Positions 6,849 to 13,302 of a stretch of 14,378 bases of DNA are shown one piece after another. The DNA is from DATGFK01 sp040007395. GTDB lineage: Bacteria; Chloroflexota; Anaerolineae; Aggregatilineales; UBA2796. A program made the translations under genes and the position numbers. The first letter of the stretch is position 1. Each line of letters starts with the position of its first letter. The stretch lies in assembly GCA_040007395.1 (NCBI GenBank), contig JBDTVG010000274.1, forward strand, positions 1 through 14,378, given 5' to 3'. Below the pieces are notes generated by a model. It worked only from the letters and a program-made list of their open reading frames with translations. It was not told where the DNA came from and searched no databases.

Positions 6849-6977
6849 TCACCTCTTTGTTTTTTTGGGGCCTTCCGGCAACAATGGTTTTTCGGTAACC
6901 AGATCGTAGCCAAGAGCCTCACTCAATGCTTTGGCTTGTGTATGAAATAGCGTGGCGACTTGCCAGATAATTTCCAT
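6849..6977 (-). CDS. Short open frame of uncertain status, possibly a gene remnant
   Basis: From the ATG at 6975-6977 the frame gives 42 residues, beginning MEIIWQVATLFHTQAKALSE and ending in a basic GPKKTKR tail. The same frame is open further upstream and passes into the end of the LysM-M23 gene in a different frame, with RDWWLGLL just before this ATG. No Shine-Dalgarno precedes the ATG. The amphipathic, protein-like composition (helix, then LGYDLVTEKPLLP) loosely recalls the C-terminal helices of aminoglycoside-type nucleotidyltransferases, but this is too weak to assign. It could be a small real protein, a decayed 3' end or chance. Confidence 0.2.
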   Translation of the reverse strand: MEIIWQVATLFHTQAKALSEALGYDLVTEKPLLPEGPKKTKR

Positions 6978-7029
6978 CGCAACTGACACGGGTACAGTTT
7001 CGACATTCTTTAACAACCCTAACCACCAA

Positions 7030-8556
7030 TCACGAAAAGCTCTGACGTGTCCACTGAAGCGGGTCCACCTGTATCCCTTCGACGAAAAGTTCCCAATGCA
7101 AATGCGGCCCAGTAGCCCGACCTGTGCTGCCAACTGTACCGATTACCTGTCCCTGCGAGATCACATCGCCCACCTTGACTTTGATCTCGGTCTGATGCCA
7201 GTAGCCTGTGAATATCCCATGCCCGTGATCGATGATCGTGGCGTTACCGCGCACATTGAGCGCTTCCGCCATGACAACAACCCCGCCCGCAGGTGCATAA
7301 ATCGCGGAACCGGGCAGCGCCGCGAAATCTGTGCCTGTGTGGAATTGGTCGAAGGGGCTGCTGTTATAAGATCGCCGAGTGCCAAATTGCGACGTAACCG
7401 CCGCCGCACATGGCAAACCCATCGGCCCATTAAGAAACTGCTGCGGCGAATATTTACCGACAATCTTCATAATCTTATCGAGTTCGGGCTGGGTAATCTT
7501 TGGGTCGATCAAGTCAAGTTGGTCGGCAGCCAAACTGATCGACTCGGAGTCGTAGTGTCCATCATCAACCAGAATATTCCGCGAAAAGGTAATGGGTTGG
7601 CCTGTATCGCCTGCAATGGTCAGGGTCAGGGGATAAATACCGGGGTTGGCAAATGCATCGATCCCGAACACTAAGGTATGTCGAGTACGGGTTGCATCGC
7701 TGGCAATGATCAGCGGTTTGCCCATGAATTGTCCCGTGATTTTTGCCGGAATCATGGTCTGCATTTGTAGCCCTAATGTGCGTCCTTGTTCCGGGATCGA
7801 CGGCAGCATGGTCATTTGGTCGAGTGGTTCCGGCACATCGATCAATTGTGGGGCATCTTCCGCGCCGGGAATCACAAGATGCTGACCGGGAAAGATCACT
7901 GGGACTCGTCCCAGACGATTGGCTTTGATCAGGCGATCTAGCGTCACATGGTAGCGCATTGCCACACGGTACAGGTTTTCACCGGGTTGGGTGATGTGAA
8001 TATATCCAGTCTTAATCGGAGGAAGGTTGTTGGCACCCTCTTGCAGCGAGAGGCTCAACCCGGCATACAGCGCTTGCGATGGATTCACAATATTGTTGAG
8101 GCGGGCAATGGCGTTGATGTCCATGCTGTAGCGCCATGACAGATTATACAGACTATCGCCGGGTTGGATGGTGTAGATCATCGGGCTGCCGGGCTGCGCT
8201 GGAGCAGGGATAGCGGCAACCGCATCCGGCCCCAGCGAGGCGGCTGGATCGGGAGCAACCGCAGCAATATTCCCGCCGGGGATCAACAGCCGCTGCCCAA
8301 CCTGAATCTGAGTCGCATCGTGGAGGCCGTTGGCTTGCACAATGTCATCAACGGTTGTGCCGTAACGTTGGGCAATGCGGAACAAGTTCTCGCCGCGCTG
8401 CACGACATGGATTGTGGCGCTGCTAGGCGCTGGTGTGCCACCATCTTGGGCGCGGGCGAGTCTGTTTGCCCCTGAAGACAACCACAAGAGCACACAGATC
8501 AAGCATAAGGCCGCTGGTCGCCAGCGGCCTGTAAGAGAGCGATCTCGAATTAACAT
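7030..8556 (-). CDS. Secreted peptidase: three LysM domains plus M23 metallopeptidase
   Basis: From the ATG at 8554-8556 the protein is 508 residues. A signal peptide (basic RDRSLTGRWR, then hydrophobic 15-30, with a likely cut near ARAQ 34-37) leads into LysM1 (about 49-93), LysM2 (127-172) and LysM3 (186-230), each with the (P/R)G(E/D)(N/S)L core. Next comes an unassigned beta-rich stretch (about 240-350) and an M23 domain (about 387-508) with metal-ligand motifs H406-x3-D410 and H485-L-H487, plus H454. M23 enzymes cut peptidoglycan cross-links or act as LytM regulators; all ligands are present, so activity is likely. LysM domains bind N-acetylglucosamine-containing glycans. An in-frame ATG at 8626-8628 would add 24 residues but would overlap the upstream gene and bury the signal peptide, so 8556 is preferred. 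No good Shine-Dalgarno is seen; it lies 19 bases after the preceding stop and is last in a four-gene operon. Confidence 0.88.
   Translation of the reverse strand: MLIRDRSLTGRWRPAALCLICVLLWLSSGANRLARAQDGGTPAPSSATIHVVQRGENLFRIAQRYGTTVDDIVQANGLHDATQIQVGQRLLIPGGNIAAVAPDPAASLGPDAVAAIPAPAQPGSPMIYTIQPGDSLYNLSWRYSMDINAIARLNNIVNPSQALYAGLSLSLQEGANNLPPIKTGYIHITQPGENLYRVAMRYHVTLDRLIKANRLGRVPVIFPGQHLVIPGAEDAPQLIDVPEPLDQMTMLPSIPEQGRTLGLQMQTMIPAKITGQFMGKPLIIASDATRTRHTLVFGIDAFANPGIYPLTLTIAGDTGQPITFSRNILVDDGHYDSESISLAADQLDLIDPKITQPELDKIMKIVGKYSPQQFLNGPMGLPCAAAVTSQFGTRRSYNSSPFDQFHTGTDFAALPGSAIYAPAGGVVVMAEALNVRGNATIIDHGHGIFTGYWHQTEIKVKVGDVISQGQVIGTVGSTGRATGPHLHWELFVEGIQVDPLQWTRQSFS
8374..8391 (-). repeat. 18-bp repeat, copy in LysM1 of the LysM-M23 gene
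   Basis: AATGCGGAACAAGTTCTC on the plus strand, identical to 9508-9525. On the minus strand it encodes the ENLFRI core of a LysM domain. Confidence 0.9.
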
Positions 8557-8575
8557 AGACGATTTAAGGTTGCCT

Positions 8576-9013
8576 TTATGCAGGCCACATCCCCCCCATG
8601 CTTCGCACCATATCGGGCACGCCGCCACCGGGTTGCGAATCGATCACTAAATGTGAAATTTTATCTCCGTTAAAAGTAAAGACAAAATCACTGTCTGGAA
8701 TGTCGAGAGTCACTCCGCTGGGTGGTACGGGCGCGACACCGGGGATCGGTAAATTCAGGGTACTGGTGTGTTCGCCGTTCAATTTGACGGTAACTTTTAC
8801 TTGATTGCCTTGTGTCTCGACGTTATACAGGTTGAAGGATCTTTGTGATAAGGCATTCATCAGGCCGCCCATCGTTCCCAAAAATTCCCGTTTTCCGTTA
8901 CGCTGTGATCCGACTTCCTGCACAAAATCATCTGTCAGGGCAGCGGCAACTTTGTCCATATCTCCGGCGGCAAGATTAAAGAACAGATCGGACACGACAT
9001 CTTCGGCACTCAT
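8576..9013 (-). CDS. NTF2/SnoaL-like protein
   Basis: A 145-residue protein with the layout of a small NTF2-like cone fold: N-terminal helices (MSAEDVVSDLFFNLAAGDMDKVAAALTDDF style), a helix with EFLGTMGGLM, then alternating beta strands (FNLYNVETQG, VKVTVKLNGEH, DFVFTFNGDKISHLVID). Such proteins include steroid isomerase, SnoaL cyclases and many non-catalytic binding proteins. No specific catalytic pair can be picked out, so substrate and reaction are unknown. It has no signal peptide, so it is probably cytosolic, unlike the two LysM proteins of the operon. AAGGGG (9020-9025, minus) lies 6 bases before the ATG and supports the start. It sits 33 bases after the DUF192 gene and 19 bases before the LysM-M23 start. 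The fold assignment is from secondary-structure pattern and is moderately sure. Confidence 0.7.
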   Translation of the reverse strand: MSAEDVVSDLFFNLAAGDMDKVAAALTDDFVQEVGSQRNGKREFLGTMGGLMNALSQRSFNLYNVETQGNQVKVTVKLNGEHTSTLNLPIPGVAPVPPSGVTLDIPDSDFVFTFNGDKISHLVIDSQPGGGVPDMVRSMGGMWPA

Positions 9014-9046
9014 GGTTTACCCCTTCACATAAGCATGACACAAGCC

Positions 9047-9412
9047 CTATTTCCAGAGTAGACGATCTCCCGGCTTCACCCGATCCAACAGTGATGGACG
9101 TGCCTCGATCACATATTGGGCAGGTACTTTGGAAGCGTAGGCAGGTCGCCAAGGCTTTGCCAACACTTGATCGACCACCTTACCATTGCCATCCAACCAC
9201 ACTGTCGCGATGGCAAAGTTCATAAAGAACATGTGGATGCTGGTATCCATGCGGCTTTCTTTGCCATAGACAAAGAGCAAGCCTTCGTCTTCGGGCAGGT
9301 CACGCTGGAACATCAGGCCGCGCAGGTGGCACAGAAAACTGTGACACCATTTGACGCGGCCTAACACAATAGTCCCCGTATCCGCGTTACGCAGGATGCG
9401 ATAATCACTCAT
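9047..9412 (-). CDS. DUF192 (UPF0127) family protein
   Basis: A 121-residue protein that fits the DUF192 domain: the early HLRGLMFQRDLPEDEGLLFVY segment (29-49) is the family's RGLM...GMLF block, HMFFMNFAIATVWLD (60-74) replaces the usual FWMKNT.IPLDVAFLD, and PAQYVIEARPSL (97-108) with KPGDRLLW (113-120) closes the domain. Function is not firmly known. Many DUF192 proteins are exported, but this one has no signal peptide, so it is probably cytosolic. Its ATG (9410-9412) overlaps the stop of the upstream LysM gene as ATGA, and no separate Shine-Dalgarno is visible, so translation is likely coupled. Cysteines C23 and C28 are not family hallmarks. Confidence 0.85.
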   Translation of the reverse strand: MSDYRILRNADTGTIVLGRVKWCHSFLCHLRGLMFQRDLPEDEGLLFVYGKESRMDTSIHMFFMNFAIATVWLDGNGKVVDQVLAKPWRPAYASKVPAQYVIEARPSLLDRVKPGDRLLWK

Positions 9413-10983
9413 GGAATGCGTAAGACCTGCCCGACAAATACCAGATTCGGGTTGCTAATGCCATTGGCACGCATCAGCGCATCTAATGTGACGTTGTAAC
9501 GCAGCGAAATGCGGAACAAGTTCTCACCGGGTTGGACGACATGAGTTCCCGCCACATTCCCTGCAATGCCCGTTGGAATGATAGTTGGCGCAATCGTGCC
9601 GCCGGGGTAGTTATTGCCGGGACCGGGAACAACCAATACCGTTCCGATCACGACCTGTCGCGCATTGACGATGCCATTAAGCTGTGAGAGCGCCTCTACA
9701 CTCAATCCGTAGCGGGCGGCAATATGTGGCAGATCGTCGCCTGATTGCACGATGTAGGTGCCAATGCCGTTGACGGTAGGACCAGTCAGGGCGGCAGAGT
9801 CGACGGGCGCGGGAAGCGTCGGAACTATGACCACTCCCGGAACAGGGGTCGATGTCACTTGGAGCGAGAAAGGAGTCGGAGTAGCCGTTGGTGCGGCTGT
9901 CGGCGGAGCCAACACCGGGATAATCAAGGTCTGCCCCACAAAGATCAGCCCCGATGCGTTTAGTCCGTTGGCGGCAGCGATCAGTTCCGGAGTCGAATTG
10001 AAGCGCGTTGCAATCGCACTGAGCGAATCGCCCGGTACAACCGTATAGGTAACGGTACTTGTGCCCCCAGAGACAGTCGGCGTAAAGGTTGGCATGGGGG
10101 TTTCTGTGCCGGATGACGGCGGTTGGCTGGTTGGTGTATCGGTCGGACTAAAGCCCGGTGGAGTGTCCGAAGGAGCCACAGTCGCGACGATGGTACCTTC
10201 GCGGGTTGGGATAGGCGCAGGAGTATTGGTTGGCAACCCTGCGGTGGTTGGCAGCGGTGCAGTGGTGTTGGTTGGTAAAACGGAAACAGCGGTTGGCGCA
10301 GTCGTTACCGAGACTGTCCCTGTTGCCACCAGCGAAGCATCATCCACATAGACGTTGTTATTCTTCACTGGATCTTTGGGCTGGCTCTCGACAAAGACAG
10401 TGACAAACGAACTGCCTGCCGTCGCATCGACAGTAACCTGCTGATACTGATCGTAGAGTTCAGGGGCTTCTTTCCAAACAATGTTTGGGCTGGTGCCATC
10501 TGTCCCGCCGAGAGGATCAATGCCTGCACGGATGCGAACCCGACCCGGTTGTTCGCTTAGGTTGATGTCGTCCAGACTGGTAGACCACACATTGACCCAT
10601 ACACTGAATTGCAGAGTCGTCCCTGCGGTAGTGCCAACCCGCTGGAACACGCCGCCCGTATGCGTCCCAAAGAAGGTGAAGAATTCCTGAGCGGCGCTGC
10701 CACTACGAATACGGCGTGGATTGGCAGCCGTGCGATATTCGGGGGTTGCATTAAAAAAGCTGGGATCGGTGGACTTCTGAGCCACGTTCCAAGCCGACCA
10801 ACCCGGCGCGAGCAGGCGAGATGAATCGCCTTGAAACGGGGCGTAGGTTCCTTCAAAGCCGCCGTTTTGTAGTAGATTGGTTCCCTGCGCCGTCGCAAAA
10901 TGAGCAGATAATCCCCCTACTACGGAAATAATCATCAAGCCGGCTACCGCCAGCAGCAGCAACCTTGAGTGCTGGTGTTGCAT
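9409..10983 (-). CDS. Secreted LysM protein with N-terminal jelly-roll-like domain
   Basis: A 524-residue exported protein. A signal peptide (about 1-33, basic then LLLLAVAGLMIISVV, with a likely cut near ATAQ) is followed by a beta-rich domain (about 36-220) that opens with NLLQNGGFEG and ends with VYVDDASLV, both typical of carbohydrate-binding jelly-roll modules (CBM4/9-like). A Thr/Pro/Ser-rich linker follows (about 225-308, TNTPAPIPT style), then LysM1 (312-356), another Pro/Thr linker, LysM2 (409-453) and LysM3 (480-524, ending exactly at the C-terminus). No catalytic domain is seen, so it is probably a glycan-binding surface or matrix protein; ligands are unknown. GGGGG (10989-10993, minus) is 5 bases before the ATG. 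It is the first gene of the four-gene operon, and its stop overlaps the DUF192 start (ATGA). Confidence 0.88.
   Translation of the reverse strand: MQHQHSRLLLLAVAGLMIISVVGGLSAHFATAQGTNLLQNGGFEGTYAPFQGDSSRLLAPGWSAWNVAQKSTDPSFFNATPEYRTAANPRRIRSGSAAQEFFTFFGTHTGGVFQRVGTTAGTTLQFSVWVNVWSTSLDDINLSEQPGRVRIRAGIDPLGGTDGTSPNIVWKEAPELYDQYQQVTVDATAGSSFVTVFVESQPKDPVKNNNVYVDDASLVATGTVSVTTAPTAVSVLPTNTTAPLPTTAGLPTNTPAPIPTREGTIVATVAPSDTPPGFSPTDTPTSQPPSSGTETPMPTFTPTVSGGTSTVTYTVVPGDSLSAIATRFNSTPELIAAANGLNASGLIFVGQTLIIPVLAPPTAAPTATPTPFSLQVTSTPVPGVVIVPTLPAPVDSAALTGPTVNGIGTYIVQSGDDLPHIAARYGLSVEALSQLNGIVNARQVVIGTVLVVPGPGNNYPGGTIAPTIIPTGIAGNVAGTHVVQPGENLFRISLRYNVTLDALMRANGISNPNLVFVGQVLRIP
9508..9525 (-). repeat. 18-bp repeat, copy in LysM3 of the secreted LysM gene
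   Basis: Identical to 8374-8391 (AATGCGGAACAAGTTCTC, plus strand). The following CACCGGGTTGG (9526-9536) also recurs in the third LysM of the LysM-M23 gene near 7980-7990. Confidence 0.9.
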
Positions 10984-11321
10984 TGATTCCCCCTACAGCA
11001 AAAAAATTAGAGTTTTCAAGCATAATCTAGCACAGTGTAGCACGACCTTGCCCACATCGCCTAGCGCCAGCTCAAGGTTGATATATTCCGCTGAATACTA
11101 CGGTTAGGTAGTCCAGTATCGTCATGCTAAATTTAGAGAATTTTTCTATTGGCAATTTGCCCATTACCAATACGCTGAGCTTTGTGCTAAAAGGAATTAT
11201 GAGCAAGCAATGAGGACAATCTGAAGATGCGTTGAGAAGTAGGTTGCAACTGTTATCATTATCTTTGCGTATTAAAGATGACTGAAAACCTATCTTACTA
11301 CCGACGCTGCTACGAGGTTTT
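10984..11321. promoter_or_regulatory. 338-base divergent intergenic region upstream of the LysM operon and the GT39-like gene
   Basis: Contains the Shine-Dalgarno of the LysM gene (10989-10993, minus), an A7 tract (11000-11006), and a short direct repeat TAGCAC at 11028-11033 and 11038-11043 (10-bp period, one helical turn). ATTGG (11148-11152) and CCAAT (11167-11171) form a nested inverted repeat enclosing GGCAATTTGCC. A 29-codon open frame at 11124-11213 has no ribosome binding site and is not called. No tRNA or recognisable riboswitch was seen. The minus-strand promoter could not be fixed, though TAGATT reads on the minus strand in the 11020s. Confidence 0.45.
11232..11259 (+). promoter_or_regulatory. 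Candidate promoter for the GT39-like gene
   Basis: TTGAGA (11232-11237) and TATCAT (11254-11259) with a 16-base spacer lie about 60 bases before the ATG at 11322. Other pairings nearby (TTGCAA at 11244) are possible, so this is tentative. Confidence 0.3.
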
Positions 11322-13130
11322 ATGCATACCCGCGCTACAGTTCGTTATTCAACGCTGCTGATGGCTGTTCTCCTTCTCCTGATCACGGCGAGCCGTTTGC
11401 TGAGGTTGCCCGTGCTAGAAATGGACAGTCAAGAAATTCGGACTATTTGGCAGACATTCGCCACCCCCGGTCAGATCATCAGAGCCACTCCTTCGGATTG
11501 GTCGGCCTTGTTTTACCTGATGCTTGGCCCGTGGAAAAGCCTTATTGGTATTCATCCCGCCACTATCCGCATCTTGACGGTATTTATCTTTGTCATCGGC
11601 TGTACAGTATTGTATCGGGCTGCGCGTCGAATTTTCGGTGAAGTAGCGGCATGGCTAGCGGTAGTGGCCTACAGCGCACTCGGTTACACGATTCAGATCA
11701 GCACCAAGCTCAATGCCTACACGTTGTTGTTGGCGCTCATGCCCCTTGCATTATGGTTCACTATCCGCTATTTTGATCGATCTTCGTTGTGGCGTGGAAT
11801 TTTGCTAGCCTTTAGTTTGCTGGCAATGCTCTACACTTACCCGACCAGTGTCTTTGCCATTGCCATGCTTGGCCTTTACACCTTGATTGTGTATCGTCGT
11901 AAGGTGTGGTTGTGGTGGCTGCCGGGGATCATCACACTCGTTTTGGCGATCCCCGAAGCATTTATCATTAATAACGAAATCAAAAACCAGACTCTTGTGC
12001 CACGCCCGTTGTTGGAGTTCACACCAACGATGCTCCAGAGCTACACAGGGGCAGTAGCAGTGGCATGGTTGGTGCTGCTCATGATCTGCACCGTTGTAAT
12101 CTTTTACAGGCAACGCAATCGTCAAACGTTGGCGCTTGCACTCTGGCTGTTGATCCCCATCCCACTCAGTTTGATCGTGACGATCTATGAACCTGTCCAA
12201 CAGATGTGGTGGGTCATGACTGCGATTGCCCTATGGATTGGTGGTGCATTGGCCTTGCTGCCACGGCGCTTTGCCTTTTCTTTTAGCGCACTGCTGGTCG
12301 TTGCTATGTTTCTGCCGCTGCCCAAAAGTTACGATAGGCCAACTACTGCTTTACTCGCCAATTTTACGTGGTTGACACAGCACTTTCAGGCGGGCGATGC
12401 GGTGCTTATCGATCCCAACTGTACCACCGCCAGCCCAGAAGCATGGGACTACTACGAGCAGGTCTATTTCCCACATGGCCTGAATATTGTTACCATTCCA
12501 GAAGGCTACCGCCGGATCTGGTATATTACTCATGACGGTCAGCAAGATCCTTTGATTCAGCAGCAAGTACATCAAGGTCGGGTTGCAGAGGATTTTGTCG
12601 GCCCCTCGAACTTTCTGTTTCGGCTGTACGAAGGTCCGCCAGACCCCGAAGGAATACTGTTTGAGAATGGCCTTCGCTTTCGTGGGGTTGATGTAATCGA
12701 TTCGCCCACTGGCGATGCCCCACCGGTTCGGCGTGAAGGCGAAAAACTCAAGTTGCGGTTGTGGTGGTCTGTCGATAAACCGAACCTCGAAGGCTATTCA
12801 GCCAGTGTACAACTGCTCAATACCGACAATACCCTGCTGACTCAGTTGGATAGTGAACCGCATATTATGGATCTTTCTACAACGCCGCCGTCAAAGATCA
12901 GCCTGAGCCAGTGGGTTCCCGGTCAACTCTATTATGAAGATCAGGAACTCACACTGCCCTACCCGTTCCCGTCAGGCGAATATCCGATCTATATGACCGT
13001 CTATCAATCACAGAGTAACACGCGGATCGCTGCGCCGGGGGTTAACGCAGATAAACTGCTGCTGCTCGAAAAGCTGACAATCAAGTCATGGCATAATAAA
13101 GATAAACCGCAGCCAGTAGTCTCAGGCTAA
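11322..13130 (+). CDS. GT-C (GT39/ArnT-like) membrane glycosyltransferase
   Basis: A 602-residue protein with about ten membrane helices in the first 332 residues (first about 9-27) and a soluble extracytoplasmic tail (333-602). This layout is typical of GT-C transferases that use lipid-linked sugars to glycosylate proteins or glycans outside the membrane. The first external loop has acidic D35 and E38 (MDSQE) and D59 in PSDWSALFYLM (57-67), the position where many bacterial members read D-x-HPPLYY; the His-Pro-Pro is missing here. The tail includes a beta-sandwich (about 445-590; LRLWWSV, SQWVPGQLYYEDQ, PFPSGEYPIYMTVY) often seen attached to such transferases in Chloroflexota. ACGAGG precedes the ATG. 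Acceptor and donor are unknown. It is divergent from the LysM operon and convergent with the fucosidase gene. Confidence 0.78.
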   Translation: MHTRATVRYSTLLMAVLLLLITASRLLRLPVLEMDSQEIRTIWQTFATPGQIIRATPSDWSALFYLMLGPWKSLIGIHPATIRILTVFIFVIGCTVLYRAARRIFGEVAAWLAVVAYSALGYTIQISTKLNAYTLLLALMPLALWFTIRYFDRSSLWRGILLAFSLLAMLYTYPTSVFAIAMLGLYTLIVYRRKVWLWWLPGIITLVLAIPEAFIINNEIKNQTLVPRPLLEFTPTMLQSYTGAVAVAWLVLLMICTVVIFYRQRNRQTLALALWLLIPIPLSLIVTIYEPVQQMWWVMTAIALWIGGALALLPRRFAFSFSALLVVAMFLPLPKSYDRPTTALLANFTWLTQHFQAGDAVLIDPNCTTASPEAWDYYEQVYFPHGLNIVTIPEGYRRIWYITHDGQQDPLIQQQVHQGRVAEDFVGPSNFLFRLYEGPPDPEGILFENGLRFRGVDVIDSPTGDAPPVRREGEKLKLRLWWSVDKPNLEGYSASVQLLNTDNTLLTQLDSEPHIMDLSTTPPSKISLSQWVPGQLYYEDQELTLPYPFPSGEYPIYMTVYQSQSNTRIAAPGVNADKLLLLEKLTIKSWHNKDKPQPVVSG

Positions 13131-13228
13131 AGTTCTCGTCTCTGAAATTCAGTCCAAAGAAGCACGGGCTAAAAATCAAGTGGAACTGGAATCGGATATT
13201 GTATTGCCGGTAAACCTTTTATCCAGCC

Positions 13229-13284
13229 TGTGTTGACCCTACCTTTTCCGTTTTCCGGGAAGGATACGAGCTGGGGTCAACACA
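13229..13284. terminator. Long hairpin between convergent GT39-like and fucosidase genes
   Basis: TGTGTTGACCC (13229-13239) and GGGTCAACACA (13274-13284) are perfect 11-bp arms, extendable by a G-U and an A-U pair. An inner stem, CCTT (13242-13245) with AAGG (13260-13263), lies in the loop. Neither side has a clear U-tract, so termination in both directions is probable from position but not certain. The rest of the 13131-13302 gap shows nothing else. Confidence 0.65.
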
Positions 13285-13302
13285 TCAAAATATTCTTGGA
13301 TG

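Larger units (their letters stand above)
6708..7029. other. Gene-poor stretch between convergent pdp and LysM-M23 genes
   Basis: 322 bases with no confidently assigned gene. It contains the direct repeat at 6790-6818, short inverted repeats (CAGAA 6744-6748 with TTCTG 6753-6757; TCGAAT 6807-6812 with ATTCGA 6824-6829), and a short minus-strand open frame at 6849-6977. No strong stem plus U-tract terminator was found for either flanking gene. Confidence 0.5.

Noticed and set aside
6952..7674. 240-codon open frame on the plus strand
   Set aside because: Antisense to the M23 domain, which has intact metal-ligand motifs; the plus-strand product resembles no family I know.
8557..8628. Extended N-terminus for the LysM-M23 protein
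   Set aside because: It would overlap the NTF2-like gene by 53 bases and place 24 odd residues (with Cys and Trp) ahead of a normal signal peptide.
11124..11213. 29-codon open frame beginning MLNLENF
   Set aside because: No ribosome binding site, no family resemblance, and a frame of this length is expected by chance.
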